Shown here piece by piece: positions 35,601 to 43,962 of a stretch of DNA of 64,000 bases. The DNA comes from Nocardia altamirensis NBRC 108246 (GTDB taxonomy: Bacteria; Actinomycetota; Actinomycetes; Mycobacteriales; Mycobacteriaceae). The notes beneath the pieces were generated by a model. The model saw only the letters and a program-made list of their open reading frames with translations. It made no database searches and was not told the origin of the DNA. The stretch is taken from assembly GCF_001612685.1 (NCBI RefSeq), contig NZ_BDAY01000072.1, positions 1 through 64,000 of the forward strand, written 5' to 3'. The translations under genes and the position numbers were made by a program. Positions within the stretch are counted from its first letter, which is position 1. Each line of letters begins with the position of its first letter.

Positions 35601-35645
35601 ACGCGGCGGGCGAAAGCGGTGGTGGAGCGCGTTTTCGGCGAGTGA
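32634..35645 (+). CDS. glnE: Glutamine synthetase adenylyltransferase/deadenylylase
   Basis: 1003 residues with two nucleotidyltransferase domains in tandem. The first (VVAMGKSGARELNYVSDVDV) is the deadenylylase half; the second (IGMGRLGGMELGYGSDADVL) is the adenylylase half, and both hold the G-x(n)-D-x-D catalytic signature. Helical linker and regulatory segments lie between and after them. GlnE controls GlnA1 by adding or removing AMP at Tyr406, according to nitrogen status signalled through GlnK/PII. Its order glnA2-glnE-glnA1 matches M. tuberculosis, with DUF4191 and RDD genes inserted before glnA1 here. Confidence 0.97.
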   Translation: MVRPPTARSAVPGVGRLGLLEPSAAASLHQLGWDNVESIPVLWALSRAPDADLALHTLIKLQEQLGTEWAALDSAIRAETSLRGRLFALLGASSAFADHLVADPAAWQLLRRKALPERGELIADLLSVVDAVPEEGPNAGPMLFRAGASGPEVVALLRKRYRDQLMLLAALDLAATVENEPVLAYQVVGRHLTDLADAALTAALSVAVARVCKDGPVPVRLAVVAMGKSGARELNYVSDVDVVFVAEPADATATRLAAEMMSVASAAYFEVDAALRPEGKAGALVRTLDSHLAYYKRWARTWEFQALLKNRPMTGDLELGEQYRAALMPMVWTASERPDFVTDVQAMRRRVEDLVPADLRERELKLGHGSLRDVEFAVQLLQLVHGRVDESLHVQGTVEALTVLAAGGYVGRDDAANLTASYEFLRLLEHRLQLQRLRRTHTLPATDDEEGMRWLARAAHIRPDGRQDAVGVLGTEIRRNAVRVRRLHAKLFYRPLLESVVKLDPDALRLSPDAAIRQLAALGYQAPEHALGHLKALTGGVSRKGRIQALLLPTLLEWLGDTPNPDAGLLAYRRVSEGLNDQTWFLRELRDEGAIAHRLMIVLGSSEYLPDLLINAPDTIRMYADGPGGPLLLSPQPEDVARGIMTAAARYDDPKRAVAAARSLRRHELARVASADLLGLLDVRQVCRALSSVWVAVLEAALAAVIRASEAERGAPAPADLAVIGMGRLGGMELGYGSDADVLFVCDTRPGEDETKAVKWAISVADRVQQLLGAPSTDPPLHVDAGLRPEGRNGALVRTLAAYAAYYEQWAQPWEVQALLRAHQVAGDQGLGVRFLHVIDKVRYPVGGVSTESVREIRRIKARVDAERLPRGANPATHTKLGRGGLADIEWTVQLMQLRHAHDVLGLHNTSTLESLDVIEQTKLLDATDVALLRDAWLTATRARNALVLVRGKPADQLPGPGRLLSAVAKVAGWPNDDGSEFLDHYMRVTRRAKAVVERVFGE

Positions 35646-35707
35646 GTCGGGACAGTCGCTGTAGTGCTGCGGAATTCGCGACGCCGCGCTCGGGTCTCGG
35701 CCTGGAG

Positions 35708-36052
35708 TTACTGCGCCACGTTGACGAAGGTGAGACCCGTTCGCTCGGCGCGCTTTTCGCCCCATTCGTAGAGGGCCGTGAGGACGGGGACGAGGCTCCA
35801 GCCCTCCTCGGTGAGGTCGTATTCGACCTGGAGCGGGACAGTGTCGTAGGCGGTGCGGCGGACGAGGCCGTCGCCTTCGAGTTCGCGCAGCTGTTGGACG
35901 AGCATCTTCTCGCTGGTGGTCGGCATCAGCCTGCGCAGTTCGCCGTAGCGGCGCACGCCCTCCTTGAGGTGGGCGAGGATCACCGGCTTCCATTTGCCGC
36001 CGATGAGGTCGACGGTCACCTCGACCGCGCAGTGGAACTGCTTCTCGAGCAT
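35708..36052 (-). CDS. HxlR-type winged-helix regulator
   Basis: 114 residues. The helix-turn-helix core is HCAVEVTVDLIGGKWKPVIL, followed by RRYGELRRLMPTTSEKMLVQ and the wing TVPLQVEYDLTEEGWSLVPV. HxlR proteins bind as dimers and often sense quinones, aldehydes or disulfide stress, using a Cys near the N-terminus (here HCAVEV). It is divergent from the small dimeric-barrel protein and isochorismatase-like pair (36161 and 36497), which it probably controls. Confidence 0.92.
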   Translation of the reverse strand: MLEKQFHCAVEVTVDLIGGKWKPVILAHLKEGVRRYGELRRLMPTTSEKMLVQQLRELEGDGLVRRTAYDTVPLQVEYDLTEEGWSLVPVLTALYEWGEKRAERTGLTFVNVAQ

Positions 36053-36160
36053 CGCTCGCCTCCGTACTCACCAAAAAGTGCGTTCTTGTAACACTGTAAT
36101 CATCGCGATTCCATGGATGGCGGAAACCGTACCTACGGCAGACATGGAGTTCGAAACCCT

Positions 36161-36487
36161 ATGAAGGTCATCGTTTTCGACCGTTTCAAGCCCGGGGTGA
36201 CCTTGGAGACCATCAACCCGTACCTGCCGGAGGAGGTCGCCAACGTGTGGCGGCTGTGGAAGGCGGGCATCGTGCGGGAGAACTACGCCAGGGCCGACGA
36301 GCCGGGCGTGGTGATCGTGTTCGAGGTGGACAGCGTCGAGGAAGCGCAGCAATACGTCGCCGACTTCCCGCTCACCAAGGCGGGCTACCTGGAGTGGACC
36401 TATGTCCCGGTGCAGGCCCCGCTGCCGCTGGAGGCGCTGATGGACCCGAAGGTCGACGTCGCCGAGCCCTACGACCGGACCAAGTGA
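36161..36487 (+). CDS. Dimeric alpha-beta barrel protein (muconolactone isomerase/YCII-like)
   Basis: 108 residues with the ferredoxin-like alternation MKVIVFDRFKPGVTLETINP, VIVFEVDSVEEAQQYVADFP and AGYLEWTYVPVQAPLPLEAL. This resembles muconolactone delta-isomerase-like and EthD/YCII-type domains, which assist in ring-cleavage or redox chemistry. The ATG at 36161 is preferred; upstream frames lack barrel sequence. It is followed after 9 bp by the isochorismatase-like gene, so both form a small operon, divergent from HxlR. Confidence 0.82.
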   Translation: MKVIVFDRFKPGVTLETINPYLPEEVANVWRLWKAGIVRENYARADEPGVVIVFEVDSVEEAQQYVADFPLTKAGYLEWTYVPVQAPLPLEALMDPKVDVAEPYDRTK

Positions 36488-36496
36488 GGTCGTCGC

Positions 36497-37186
36497 ATGC
36501 GTAATGCCTTCGGCCTCAGCATCCCGCAAACCGTCGAGGACGCCTGCGATCCCACCAGGATGGCGGTGCTGATCTACGACATGCAGGTCGGCATCGTCCG
36601 GCAGATCCCGGACGGCGACACGATCGTGCAGGCGTGTGTGCGACTGCGAGATGCCGCGCGGGAAAGCGGTTTTCGGGTGTTCTACACCCGGCACATGTCG
36701 CTGCCCATCGCCGCCTCCGGTGTCTCTCAAGTGCGCACCGCCATGCAATGGCAACGCGTGGACGACCCGGCCGAGCTCCGGGTCAGCTTTCCGCAGGGCT
36801 CGCCGCAATACCAGTTGGTCCCCGAGCTGAGTCCGAACGCAGACGAGGTGGTCTTCGACAAGATCACCATGTCCGCCTTCGCGGCAACCCCGCTCGATTT
36901 TGCCTTGCGCGACTGCGGAATCGACACGTTCGCCATCGCGGGCATCGCCATGGAGGTCGGCATCGAACCCACCGTCCGGCACAGCCTCGACCTCGGCTAC
37001 CTTCCGATCGTCGTCGCCGACGCCTGCGGTGCAGGCCACCCTGCAGCCGCCGAAAGATCCCGTGCCACCCTCGAATTCACCGGAAGCACCCTGACCACCG
37101 ACACCCCAACCCTGACCGACCTCATGACCAGAGACCCGCTAGCCGTCGACCCGCTGCCGTCCCTCGTGACCCGCAGGTCCACCTGA
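36497..37186 (+). CDS. Isochorismatase-like cysteine-hydrolase fold protein, catalytic Cys missing
   Basis: 229 residues. The isochorismatase fold is clear: VLIYDMQVGIVRQIPDGDTI with the catalytic Asp of the D-K/H-C triad, and FDKITMSAFAATPLDFALRD with the Lys. In the nucleophile helix the sequence is GIAMEVGIEPTVRHSLDLGY: the position that is Cys in the family (VCVEATVR) is Gly. The protein may therefore be a non-hydrolytic member or use another residue. It is cotranscribed with the dimeric-barrel protein and divergent from HxlR. Confidence 0.85.
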   Translation: MRNAFGLSIPQTVEDACDPTRMAVLIYDMQVGIVRQIPDGDTIVQACVRLRDAARESGFRVFYTRHMSLPIAASGVSQVRTAMQWQRVDDPAELRVSFPQGSPQYQLVPELSPNADEVVFDKITMSAFAATPLDFALRDCGIDTFAIAGIAMEVGIEPTVRHSLDLGYLPIVVADACGAGHPAAAERSRATLEFTGSTLTTDTPTLTDLMTRDPLAVDPLPSLVTRRST

Positions 37187-37198
37187 CGTGAACCCTGA

Positions 37199-37276
37199 GA
37201 TTCGCACTTCTTTCGTGAATCCGCACCACCTCTAGCAAGCCAGAACGGTGCGGATTGCCAGAAGAGGTGCGGATCC
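37199..37276. repeat. Palindromic repeat family B, copy B1
   Basis: Nested inverted repeat. Inner arms AATCCGCACC (37218-37227) and GGTGCGGATT (37247-37256) are perfect. Outer arms GATTCGCACTTCTTTC (37199) and GAAGAGGTGCGGATC (37261-37275) pair with two mismatches. The centre is CTCTAGCA. The same layout with the TTCTAGCA centre recurs at 51943, and a half-copy at 47873. It lies between the isochorismatase-like and nuclease-like genes, both on plus. Its role is unknown. Confidence 0.78.
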
Positions 37277-37363
37277 GGGGTATCCGGTTGGTGGCCCGCG
37301 TCTGTGCGGGATCTGCGCGGTGGGGGTACAAGTTCTCCACAGGCGGGACCTAGGCTCGGCGGT

Positions 37364-38308
37364 ATGGCTAAGTGGATGAAGCGGATTCTGCTGGGGGTGG
37401 GGTGGTGCGCGCTGTTGGCGGGTGCTGCCGGGATCGTGCTGCATTTTGTGGCTTGGCAGCAGCGCCCGTTGGTGCTGCTGGCGTCGGGGGCGTCGTATTT
37501 AATGGTCGGGGCGTTGGTGGGGTTCGTGTTCTTCTTGATTGCGCGCGGATGGCGGAGCGCGGGGGCGGCCGGGGTACTGGTCGGGGTGGTGTTGTGGACG
37601 CTGGTGCCGTCGTTTGTGCCGGAAGGGCGTGCGGCCACCGGGCCGCAAGTCACGGTGATGCAGTCGAATTTGCTGTTCGGCCAGGCGGATACCGGGGCGG
37701 TCGTGCGGGAGGTGCGGGACAACCGGGTCGACGTATTGACCGTGCAGGAGTTGACGAATGCCGCGGTCGAGAAGTTGGCGGGATCGGGGCTCGCCGCTGA
37801 GCTGCCGTATTCGTATCTGCGGTCGACGCCCGACGGTGGCGGCGGGACCGGGATCTACAGCCGGTATCCGTTGCGGGACGGCAAGAGATACGACGGGTTC
37901 CTGCTCGAACACGTGTCGGCGACGATGGAGCATCCGGAGCGAGGGCCGATCGCGGTGTTCTCGTTTCATCCGATTCCGCCGCCGTTCGGCTTCTCGAATT
38001 GGCTCACGGAGATGCGGAAGATCCGCGAAATCCTCGACGCGCAACAGGGTCCGGCCATCGTTGGCGCCGATTTCAACGCCACTCGGGATCATGCGGCGTT
38101 CCGCGAACTGCTGGACGGGCGGTTCGAGACCGCAGCCGATCAGGTAGGGGCGGGCCTGCTGCCGACCTTCCCCGACGATTGGCGTATCGGCCCGTTCATC
38201 GGGATCGACCATGTGCTGCTCGCCGACGCGACCGCCGAGGACATACACACGCTGCGGGTGCCGGGATCGGATCACCGGGCGCTGCTGGCCCGCGTGCGAT
38301 TGAACTGA
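37364..38308 (+). CDS. Membrane-anchored endonuclease/exonuclease/phosphatase-family hydrolase
   Basis: 314 residues. Three N-terminal membrane segments (about residues 5-85) precede an EEP metallohydrolase domain: VTVMQSNLLFGQADTGAVVR, DVLTVQELTNAAV with the metal-binding Glu, GADFNATRDH with catalytic Asp and Asn, and GSDHRALLARV with the C-terminal His. The family includes nucleases, phosphatases and sphingomyelinase-like enzymes. The hydrolase domain would face outside the membrane. ATG 37364 removes a Gly-rich extension that has no protein character. Confidence 0.85.
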   Translation: MAKWMKRILLGVGWCALLAGAAGIVLHFVAWQQRPLVLLASGASYLMVGALVGFVFFLIARGWRSAGAAGVLVGVVLWTLVPSFVPEGRAATGPQVTVMQSNLLFGQADTGAVVREVRDNRVDVLTVQELTNAAVEKLAGSGLAAELPYSYLRSTPDGGGGTGIYSRYPLRDGKRYDGFLLEHVSATMEHPERGPIAVFSFHPIPPPFGFSNWLTEMRKIREILDAQQGPAIVGADFNATRDHAAFRELLDGRFETAADQVGAGLLPTFPDDWRIGPFIGIDHVLLADATAEDIHTLRVPGSDHRALLARVRLN

Positions 38309-38476
38309 GCAGGCTTCGTGCCCGAAATGTAACCGCGCCTGTCGTTCTCGATCACAAGTGATGCGCAGGCGCAGTCGTCCGCGATTACCATGAGAACGCT
38401 CACCGATCGGCACCAGCGTCGGTCATCGAGCAGCTGCGCGGGAGGTGCGCGGTGCAGTACTCGGGGAGACGAGTGG

Positions 38477-39931
38477 ATGATGACGACGAGACGGCGCTGG
38501 TTCGGCGCGCTCACCTGTGCCGCGGCGATCGGCCTGGTATTGACCGGGTGCACGGCGGTCAGCACCGACCGTGCGGCAGCGCCGGATACCGTGCGCTCTA
38601 CCGAAAACCAGTGGGAGCTGGCCGGTTCGATGACCGCCTCCGGACCGAACGGTCCGCGCAAGGGCGTGCCGGACGCGCCGCTCAGCGCGGAGAACGGTGA
38701 CGGCGGCAGGATCGACAAGCTCGCCTTGAACACCATTTCCGACGTGCAGGAATTCTGGACGACCGAGTACCCCAAGAACTTTCCCGGCACCTTCAAGCCG
38801 GTGACCAGGTTCCTGTCCTGGGACGCTGCCGCGCCCAAGGAGCAGTCGATCACCTTCTGCAAGATCGACACCTACCAGGTGGTGAACGCCGCCTACTGCA
38901 GCGGCGATCACACCATCGGCTGGGACCGCGGGGTGCTGCTGCCGAGCGTGGCGAAGAAGTTCGGCGACATGGCGGTCGTGATGGTGCTCGCACACGAGTA
39001 CGGGCACGCGATTCAGGGCCAGGCGAAGCTCGCCGGGTTCTTCACCCCGGCGCTGGTGCAGGAACAGCAGGCCGACTGTCTGGCCGGCGTGTTCTTGCGT
39101 CATGTGGCCGAAGGCAATTCGGCGCACTTCACGTTGAACACCACCGACGGTCTCAACGCGGTGCTCGGCGCGACCGTCGCCATTCGGGATCAGGATCCGA
39201 ACGATCCGAAGAACACGCACGGTTCCGCGTTCGAGCGGGTGACGGCCGTGCAGATCGGCTACACCGACGGCGCGCAGGGCTGTAAGAAGATCACCAGGCA
39301 GGAGATCTCCAAGCGCAGGGGTGACTTGCCGAAGACATTCGATCCCGGCGAGGAAGACGCCCAGCTCCCGGTGTCGGTGGCGTCGCTGACCAGCGTGAGC
39401 CAGGCGCTGGCGACCGTCTTCCCGACCACGAGCCCGCCGCAGCTCGACTACTCGGGAGTGGTGCGCAACTGCCCGAATACCACTACGACACAGCCTGTTT
39501 CGTATTGCCCCAGTGTGAACAAGGTCGGTACCGAGGTGTCTGCGCTTGCCAAGCGCGCCGGGACGATGAGCAAGGGCGACGATCCGCTTTCGGCCATGGT
39601 GGACGGTGACTACAACGCGTATGTGGTCTTCGTGTCGCGCTATGTCCTTGCGGTGCAACAGGATCGCAAGCTGACGGTGACCGGCGCCGAGACGGCCGGG
39701 CTCCGCACCGCCTGTCTGTCCGGTGTGTTCACCACTCGATTGAGCGAGCCCGGCAGCGACCCGCGCCTGTCCGCAGGCGACCTCGACGAGGCCGTCTCTG
39801 GCCTGCTCGCCGACGGTCTCGCCGCGTCCGACGTGAACGGCAAGGTCGTACCGAGCGGATTCGCGCGACTCGAGGCCTTCCGCACCGGCGTGCTCGACGG
39901 CGAGGACGCCTGCATGACGCGGTATCGCTAA
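38477..39931 (+). CDS. Lipoprotein neutral zinc metallopeptidase
   Basis: 484 residues. The signal peptide ends in the lipobox VLTGC. The central domain holds the HExxH motif in VLAHEYGHAIQGQ and a downstream Glu in QEQQADCLAGVF, the arrangement of the putative neutral zinc metallopeptidase family (PF04228). Long N- and C-terminal parts are unique to actinobacterial members. ATG 38477 or 38480 are both possible, and GAGT precedes them weakly. A perfect hairpin follows the stop. It is predicted to be attached to the outer face of the membrane. Confidence 0.88.
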   Translation: MMTTRRRWFGALTCAAAIGLVLTGCTAVSTDRAAAPDTVRSTENQWELAGSMTASGPNGPRKGVPDAPLSAENGDGGRIDKLALNTISDVQEFWTTEYPKNFPGTFKPVTRFLSWDAAAPKEQSITFCKIDTYQVVNAAYCSGDHTIGWDRGVLLPSVAKKFGDMAVVMVLAHEYGHAIQGQAKLAGFFTPALVQEQQADCLAGVFLRHVAEGNSAHFTLNTTDGLNAVLGATVAIRDQDPNDPKNTHGSAFERVTAVQIGYTDGAQGCKKITRQEISKRRGDLPKTFDPGEEDAQLPVSVASLTSVSQALATVFPTTSPPQLDYSGVVRNCPNTTTTQPVSYCPSVNKVGTEVSALAKRAGTMSKGDDPLSAMVDGDYNAYVVFVSRYVLAVQQDRKLTVTGAETAGLRTACLSGVFTTRLSEPGSDPRLSAGDLDEAVSGLLADGLAASDVNGKVVPSGFARLEAFRTGVLDGEDACMTRYR

Positions 39932-39940
39932 GCGCTACAA

Positions 39941-39973
39941 CGGAAGTGCGCACTGGTCCCGTGCGCACTTCCG
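39941..39973 (+). terminator. Hairpin terminator
   Basis: CGGAAGTGCGCAC (39941-39953) and GTGCGCACTTCCG (39961-39973) form a perfect 13-bp stem with a 7-nt loop, 10 bp after the metallopeptidase stop. It is also positioned to end the opposing lipase transcript at 40030. Confidence 0.78.
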
Positions 39974-40029
39974 ACGATCGAGTCGCGCCGGTCGATGCGG
40001 ATGAACGCGACGGATCTCCGCGCGGGGAC

Positions 40030-40929
40030 TCACTTCCCGGAGAGGTGTGCTTCCAACCACTCGATGACGTCGCCGATCACCTTGTCCTGCTCCGGTTCGT
40101 TGAAGACCTCGTGATAGAGGCCGTCGTAGCGGTGCACGGTCAGATCGGTGGAGGCGGCATGCTGCTCGATGACGTCCGCACCCGACGGTGCGACAAGGCG
40201 GTCGGCGGTGCCCTGCAGCACCAGCAGCGGCACGGTGAGCTTGTCGAGGCGATCCTTCACCAGGTAGCTGGTGTGCAGGATCTCGGTGCCGGTCCTGGCG
40301 GGGAGCTTGCCGTGATGCACCAGCGGGTCGTTCACGTACGCGCGAACGACGGCGGGGTCGCGGCTGATCAGCGTCGGATCTATGGCCAGCACACCGAGAT
40401 TCGGGGTGAGCTTGGTCAGAATCGGGGCGAGCGCGCGTTGCACCGCGTTACCGATCGCGATGTCCAGCGGCGGTGCGGACACCACAACGCCGGTGACGTC
40501 GAGCGGTGCTCGGGTGGCCAGGTGCAGCACGATGAGGCTGCCCATCGAGTGGCCGATGAGGAATCGGGGCACGTCGGGATGTTCGCGGGTCGCGATGTCG
40601 AGCATGCCTGCCACATTGTCCGCGGCGCCGTCGATCGAGCCGATATTGGCGTTGCCGCCCGCGGATTTGCCGTGGCCGATGTGGTCGAGTGCGTAGACGG
40701 CGAATCCGTCGATGGCGAGGCGATTGCCCACGTGGGCGTAGCGGCCGGAGTGCTCGCCGACGCCGTGCACGAGGACGATGACGGCACGCGCGGGGGTATC
40801 GGGCAGCCATGCGCGCCAAGCGATCCCGCTGCCGACGCCGTCGAAACGACCGGCCTTCTCGGTGATCGACACGGCGGTCGGCTCGGCGCCTCCGGTGCCG
40901 GGTTCGGTGGCATCGGGCTCAGCGGTCAT
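40030..40929 (-). CDS. Monoacylglycerol-lipase-like alpha/beta hydrolase
   Basis: 299 residues. The motifs are VLVHGVGEHSGRYAHVGNRL (oxyanion), FLIGHSMGSLIVLHLATR with the nucleophile Ser in GHSMG, VLQGTADRLVAPSGA with the catalytic Asp, and RYDGLYHEVFNEPEQ with the His. This is the mycobacterial monoglyceride-lipase (Rv0183-type) pattern: it hydrolyses monoacylglycerols. Its start overlaps the M20 peptidase stop by 4 bp (ATGA), so they are translationally coupled. The rest of the longer ORF upstream is not conserved. Confidence 0.9.
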   Translation of the reverse strand: MTAEPDATEPGTGGAEPTAVSITEKAGRFDGVGSGIAWRAWLPDTPARAVIVLVHGVGEHSGRYAHVGNRLAIDGFAVYALDHIGHGKSAGGNANIGSIDGAADNVAGMLDIATREHPDVPRFLIGHSMGSLIVLHLATRAPLDVTGVVVSAPPLDIAIGNAVQRALAPILTKLTPNLGVLAIDPTLISRDPAVVRAYVNDPLVHHGKLPARTGTEILHTSYLVKDRLDKLTVPLLVLQGTADRLVAPSGADVIEQHAASTDLTVHRYDGLYHEVFNEPEQDKVIGDVIEWLEAHLSGK

Positions 40930-42302
40930 GCATCGGCTCCTGAAGTTTGCGGTGCACTGTTCGTCGAGTGCGCCAACTGGGCGATCAGCCGGCGGTTGAA
41001 CTCGATGAGTCGAGCGTAGTTGACCCGGGAGAGCCGCTCGTCGGTTCCGTGGATCGAGGCGATATCGCGTTCGCCGAGCACGATCGGCGCGAAGTTGCAC
41101 CGGGTTGCGGCCAGATCGTGATAGTGCCTGGAGTCGGTGGCGCCGGGCACGATGCCGGAGGTGACCGCGATGCCTGGCACGACGGCCCGCGCGATATCCG
41201 CGATCACGTCGAACATCGGGCCGGTCCGTGGGTGGGCTGTCGGCTCCGAGCACATGCCTTCGGTTTCGATCCGAACACCCTTGTCGCGCACCACCTTCCG
41301 GCAGTGTTCCAGCACCGCGGCGATCGAGTCGCCTGGCAGGATGCGGAAGTTGACGAGGGCCTCGGCATGCTGGGGCAACACGTTCGCCTTCACCCCGCCG
41401 CGGATCACCGTGGGGGCGGTGGTGGTGCGCACCAGTGCCTCGGTCTGCGGCTGGGCCGCCATCATCCTGGTGATCAGCGGCGCCGCGAGGCCCGCGAGGC
41501 CGAGCAGGCCGCGGCGGACCGTCGGCAGCGCCTCGCGCACCCTGGCCAGCATGTCGGCCGTCACCGGCGTCATCCGCAACGGCATCGGATGATCCTGGAG
41601 CCTGCTCACCGCGCGGGCGATCCGGCCGACCGCCGTCTGCTTGCCAGGCATGGACGAATGCCCGCCGACCTCGCTGACCGACAATCGCACCGTCGCATAA
41701 CCCTTTTCGCCGAGCATGACCGTGGCCACCGGCTGCGCGATCCCGTCGACGACACCCTCGGTGATCACGCCGCCCTCGTCGAGCAGCAGGTCGGCGCGCA
41801 CGCCGAGCTCGCGCAGGTGCTGCGCCATCCTGACCGCGCCGGTGTCGCCGAACACCTCCTCGTCGTGGCCGAACGCCAGAAAGATGGTGTGCTGCGGGCG
41901 GATTCCGGCGGCGAGTGCCGCCTCGACCGCCTCCAGGATGGCGAGCACCCTGCTCTTGTCGTCGATCGCGCCACGGCCCCAGATGAATTCGTCATCGACC
42001 ACGCCCGCGAACGGTGGATGCGTCCAGCGCTGCGCATCGTCCACCGGCACCACATCCTGATGCGCGAGCAGGATCGCCGCGACCCGTTCCGGTTCGACAC
42101 CCGGCCACCGGTAGAGCCTGCTGTGTCCGAACCGTTCGAGTTCGAGTTCGGCGTGCACCAGCGGGAAGGATTGCTCGAGGTGCGCGGACAGCTGGGTGAA
42201 CGGTGCATCCTCGACCTCGTCCGGAACGTCGGAGGATATGGTCACGCAGCGCAATGCGGCGGCGAGGCGCTCGGCGGTGAGATCGTCGACCGGTTGCGTC
42301 AT
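40926..42302 (-). CDS. M20/M25/M40-family metallopeptidase
   Basis: 458 residues. The di-zinc motif is visible in LLAHQDVVPVDDAQRWTHPP and in GRGAIDDKSRVLAILEAV. The catalytic Glu lies in AFGHDEEVFGDTGA, and the dimerisation domain begins at VSEVGGHSSMPGKQTAVGRI. The final zinc His is in SRHYHDLAATRCNFAPIV. Members are carboxypeptidases, aminoacylases or dipeptidases, so the substrate is not fixed by sequence. It is translationally coupled to the downstream lipase gene. Confidence 0.9.
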   Translation of the reverse strand: MTQPVDDLTAERLAAALRCVTISSDVPDEVEDAPFTQLSAHLEQSFPLVHAELELERFGHSRLYRWPGVEPERVAAILLAHQDVVPVDDAQRWTHPPFAGVVDDEFIWGRGAIDDKSRVLAILEAVEAALAAGIRPQHTIFLAFGHDEEVFGDTGAVRMAQHLRELGVRADLLLDEGGVITEGVVDGIAQPVATVMLGEKGYATVRLSVSEVGGHSSMPGKQTAVGRIARAVSRLQDHPMPLRMTPVTADMLARVREALPTVRRGLLGLAGLAAPLITRMMAAQPQTEALVRTTTAPTVIRGGVKANVLPQHAEALVNFRILPGDSIAAVLEHCRKVVRDKGVRIETEGMCSEPTAHPRTGPMFDVIADIARAVVPGIAVTSGIVPGATDSRHYHDLAATRCNFAPIVLGERDIASIHGTDERLSRVNYARLIEFNRRLIAQLAHSTNSAPQTSGADA

Positions 42303-42604
42303 CGGTCACCGGTGCGGTTCGGCAAATTCATGGACACCGTCGCATTGTCCAGCATGTCGGGAGCGGGCGTGATCGGCTGCCCGTTTCGCCAGTTCACGGC
42401 GGTGGTGCAGACGGTGCTTGGCCATGGGCATGCGGATGCGCGCGATACCGATCCAGGTGGCCCACGGCGAATGTAGGCGGGCAGCGACGGTGTTATTCGG
42501 GCGGCCGTCGGCCCAGGTGACCGGCGTAGGAAAGGGACACGACGGTCTAGCTGTTGCCGAGTCGCCGGGCGGATGCCACCCGGTGTTCACCCCGGGACGA
42601 CAGC
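42303..42604. other. 302-bp gene-free region, nothing recognised
   Basis: Region between divergent genes (M20 peptidase on minus, transporter-like gene on plus). I see no RNA gene, repeat or operator. An upstream in-frame reading of the transporter gene begins at 42554, within this stretch, but ATG 42605 is preferred. Confidence 0.4.
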
Positions 42605-43515
42605 ATGAGCGGTATGCCGGATGCCGTCGACGTGCTTGGCAGTGCACCGATTGACGCGCTCGCGGTGGGAACTGTGACCCTTGCGCTGCTGGCCGCGCTG
42701 TTGTTCGCGGTGTCGGCGGCGCTACAGCAGGGTGCCGCGCGACAGGCCGCGGTGGACGACGGGCAGAGCAGGTTCCTGATGATCGTCGGAATCGCTCGAC
42801 GGCTGATCGCCGATCGCCGTTGGCTGGCCGGGCAAGGCGCCAATGTGGCCGGGTTCGTTATCCATGCGGTCGCGCTGCGGTTGGGCGCGATCGCGGTGGT
42901 GCAGGCGCTGCTGGTGGTGCAACTGCTGTTCGCGTTGCCGATCGCGGCGGCGCGGCGCAAACGGGCGCTGCTCCGGCGGGATTGGGCCGGAACTGTTTTC
43001 GTGTGCGGCGGATTGATCCTGCTCGTCGGACAGAGCGCGCCAGGGCACGCGGACCTACGACCGCAACTGCTGCCCGGCGTCGGTGTCGGCGTGTTCGCCA
43101 CGATCATCGTGCTGATTGCCGCGTCGCGGCTGGCCCGCTCCACTCAGCTGCGTTCGGCGCTGGTCGCGGTCGCGGCAGGCTGCTGCTTCTCCACCACCGC
43201 GGTGCTGGTCGTCATCGCCACCACCGCGCTGCCTTCGCTCAGCTGGGCGCTGCTCGGCATCCCGGTCTCGACCGTCATCGGCGGCCTGCTCACTCAAGAG
43301 GCGTACGCGCGTGGTTCGCTGCCCACCGCGCTCACCGCCATGACGATCACCGACCCCGTCCTCAGCTACGCGGCAGGCCTCACCCTCTTCGCGGTCACCG
43401 TCCGCCCGCAGCCCGCCCTGCTCGTCCTCGCCGCCGCCCTGGTCATCACCGGCGTTGCCCTCCTCGCGAATTCCCCAACCCTGCACGACGAACGAGACCA
43501 CACGCTCGAGCCTGC

Positions 43516-43826
<311 letters not shown>

Positions 43827-43962
43827 CTCGATCCGGCATCGGGCGCCTGCTCGTCGGGCGATCGCACGCCGAGCAATCAGTGTCAGCTGTCTTGGTCTGA
43901 CATCGAGAGAACGTCCAATCTGCACGGGATCCGTTGTCGGCGCTGAACATCCGACGGTTGGG

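Noticed and set aside
40947..42476. Long plus-strand ORF opposite the M20 peptidase
   Set aside because: Shadow of the peptidase gene; composition is Arg/His/Gly-rich antisense.
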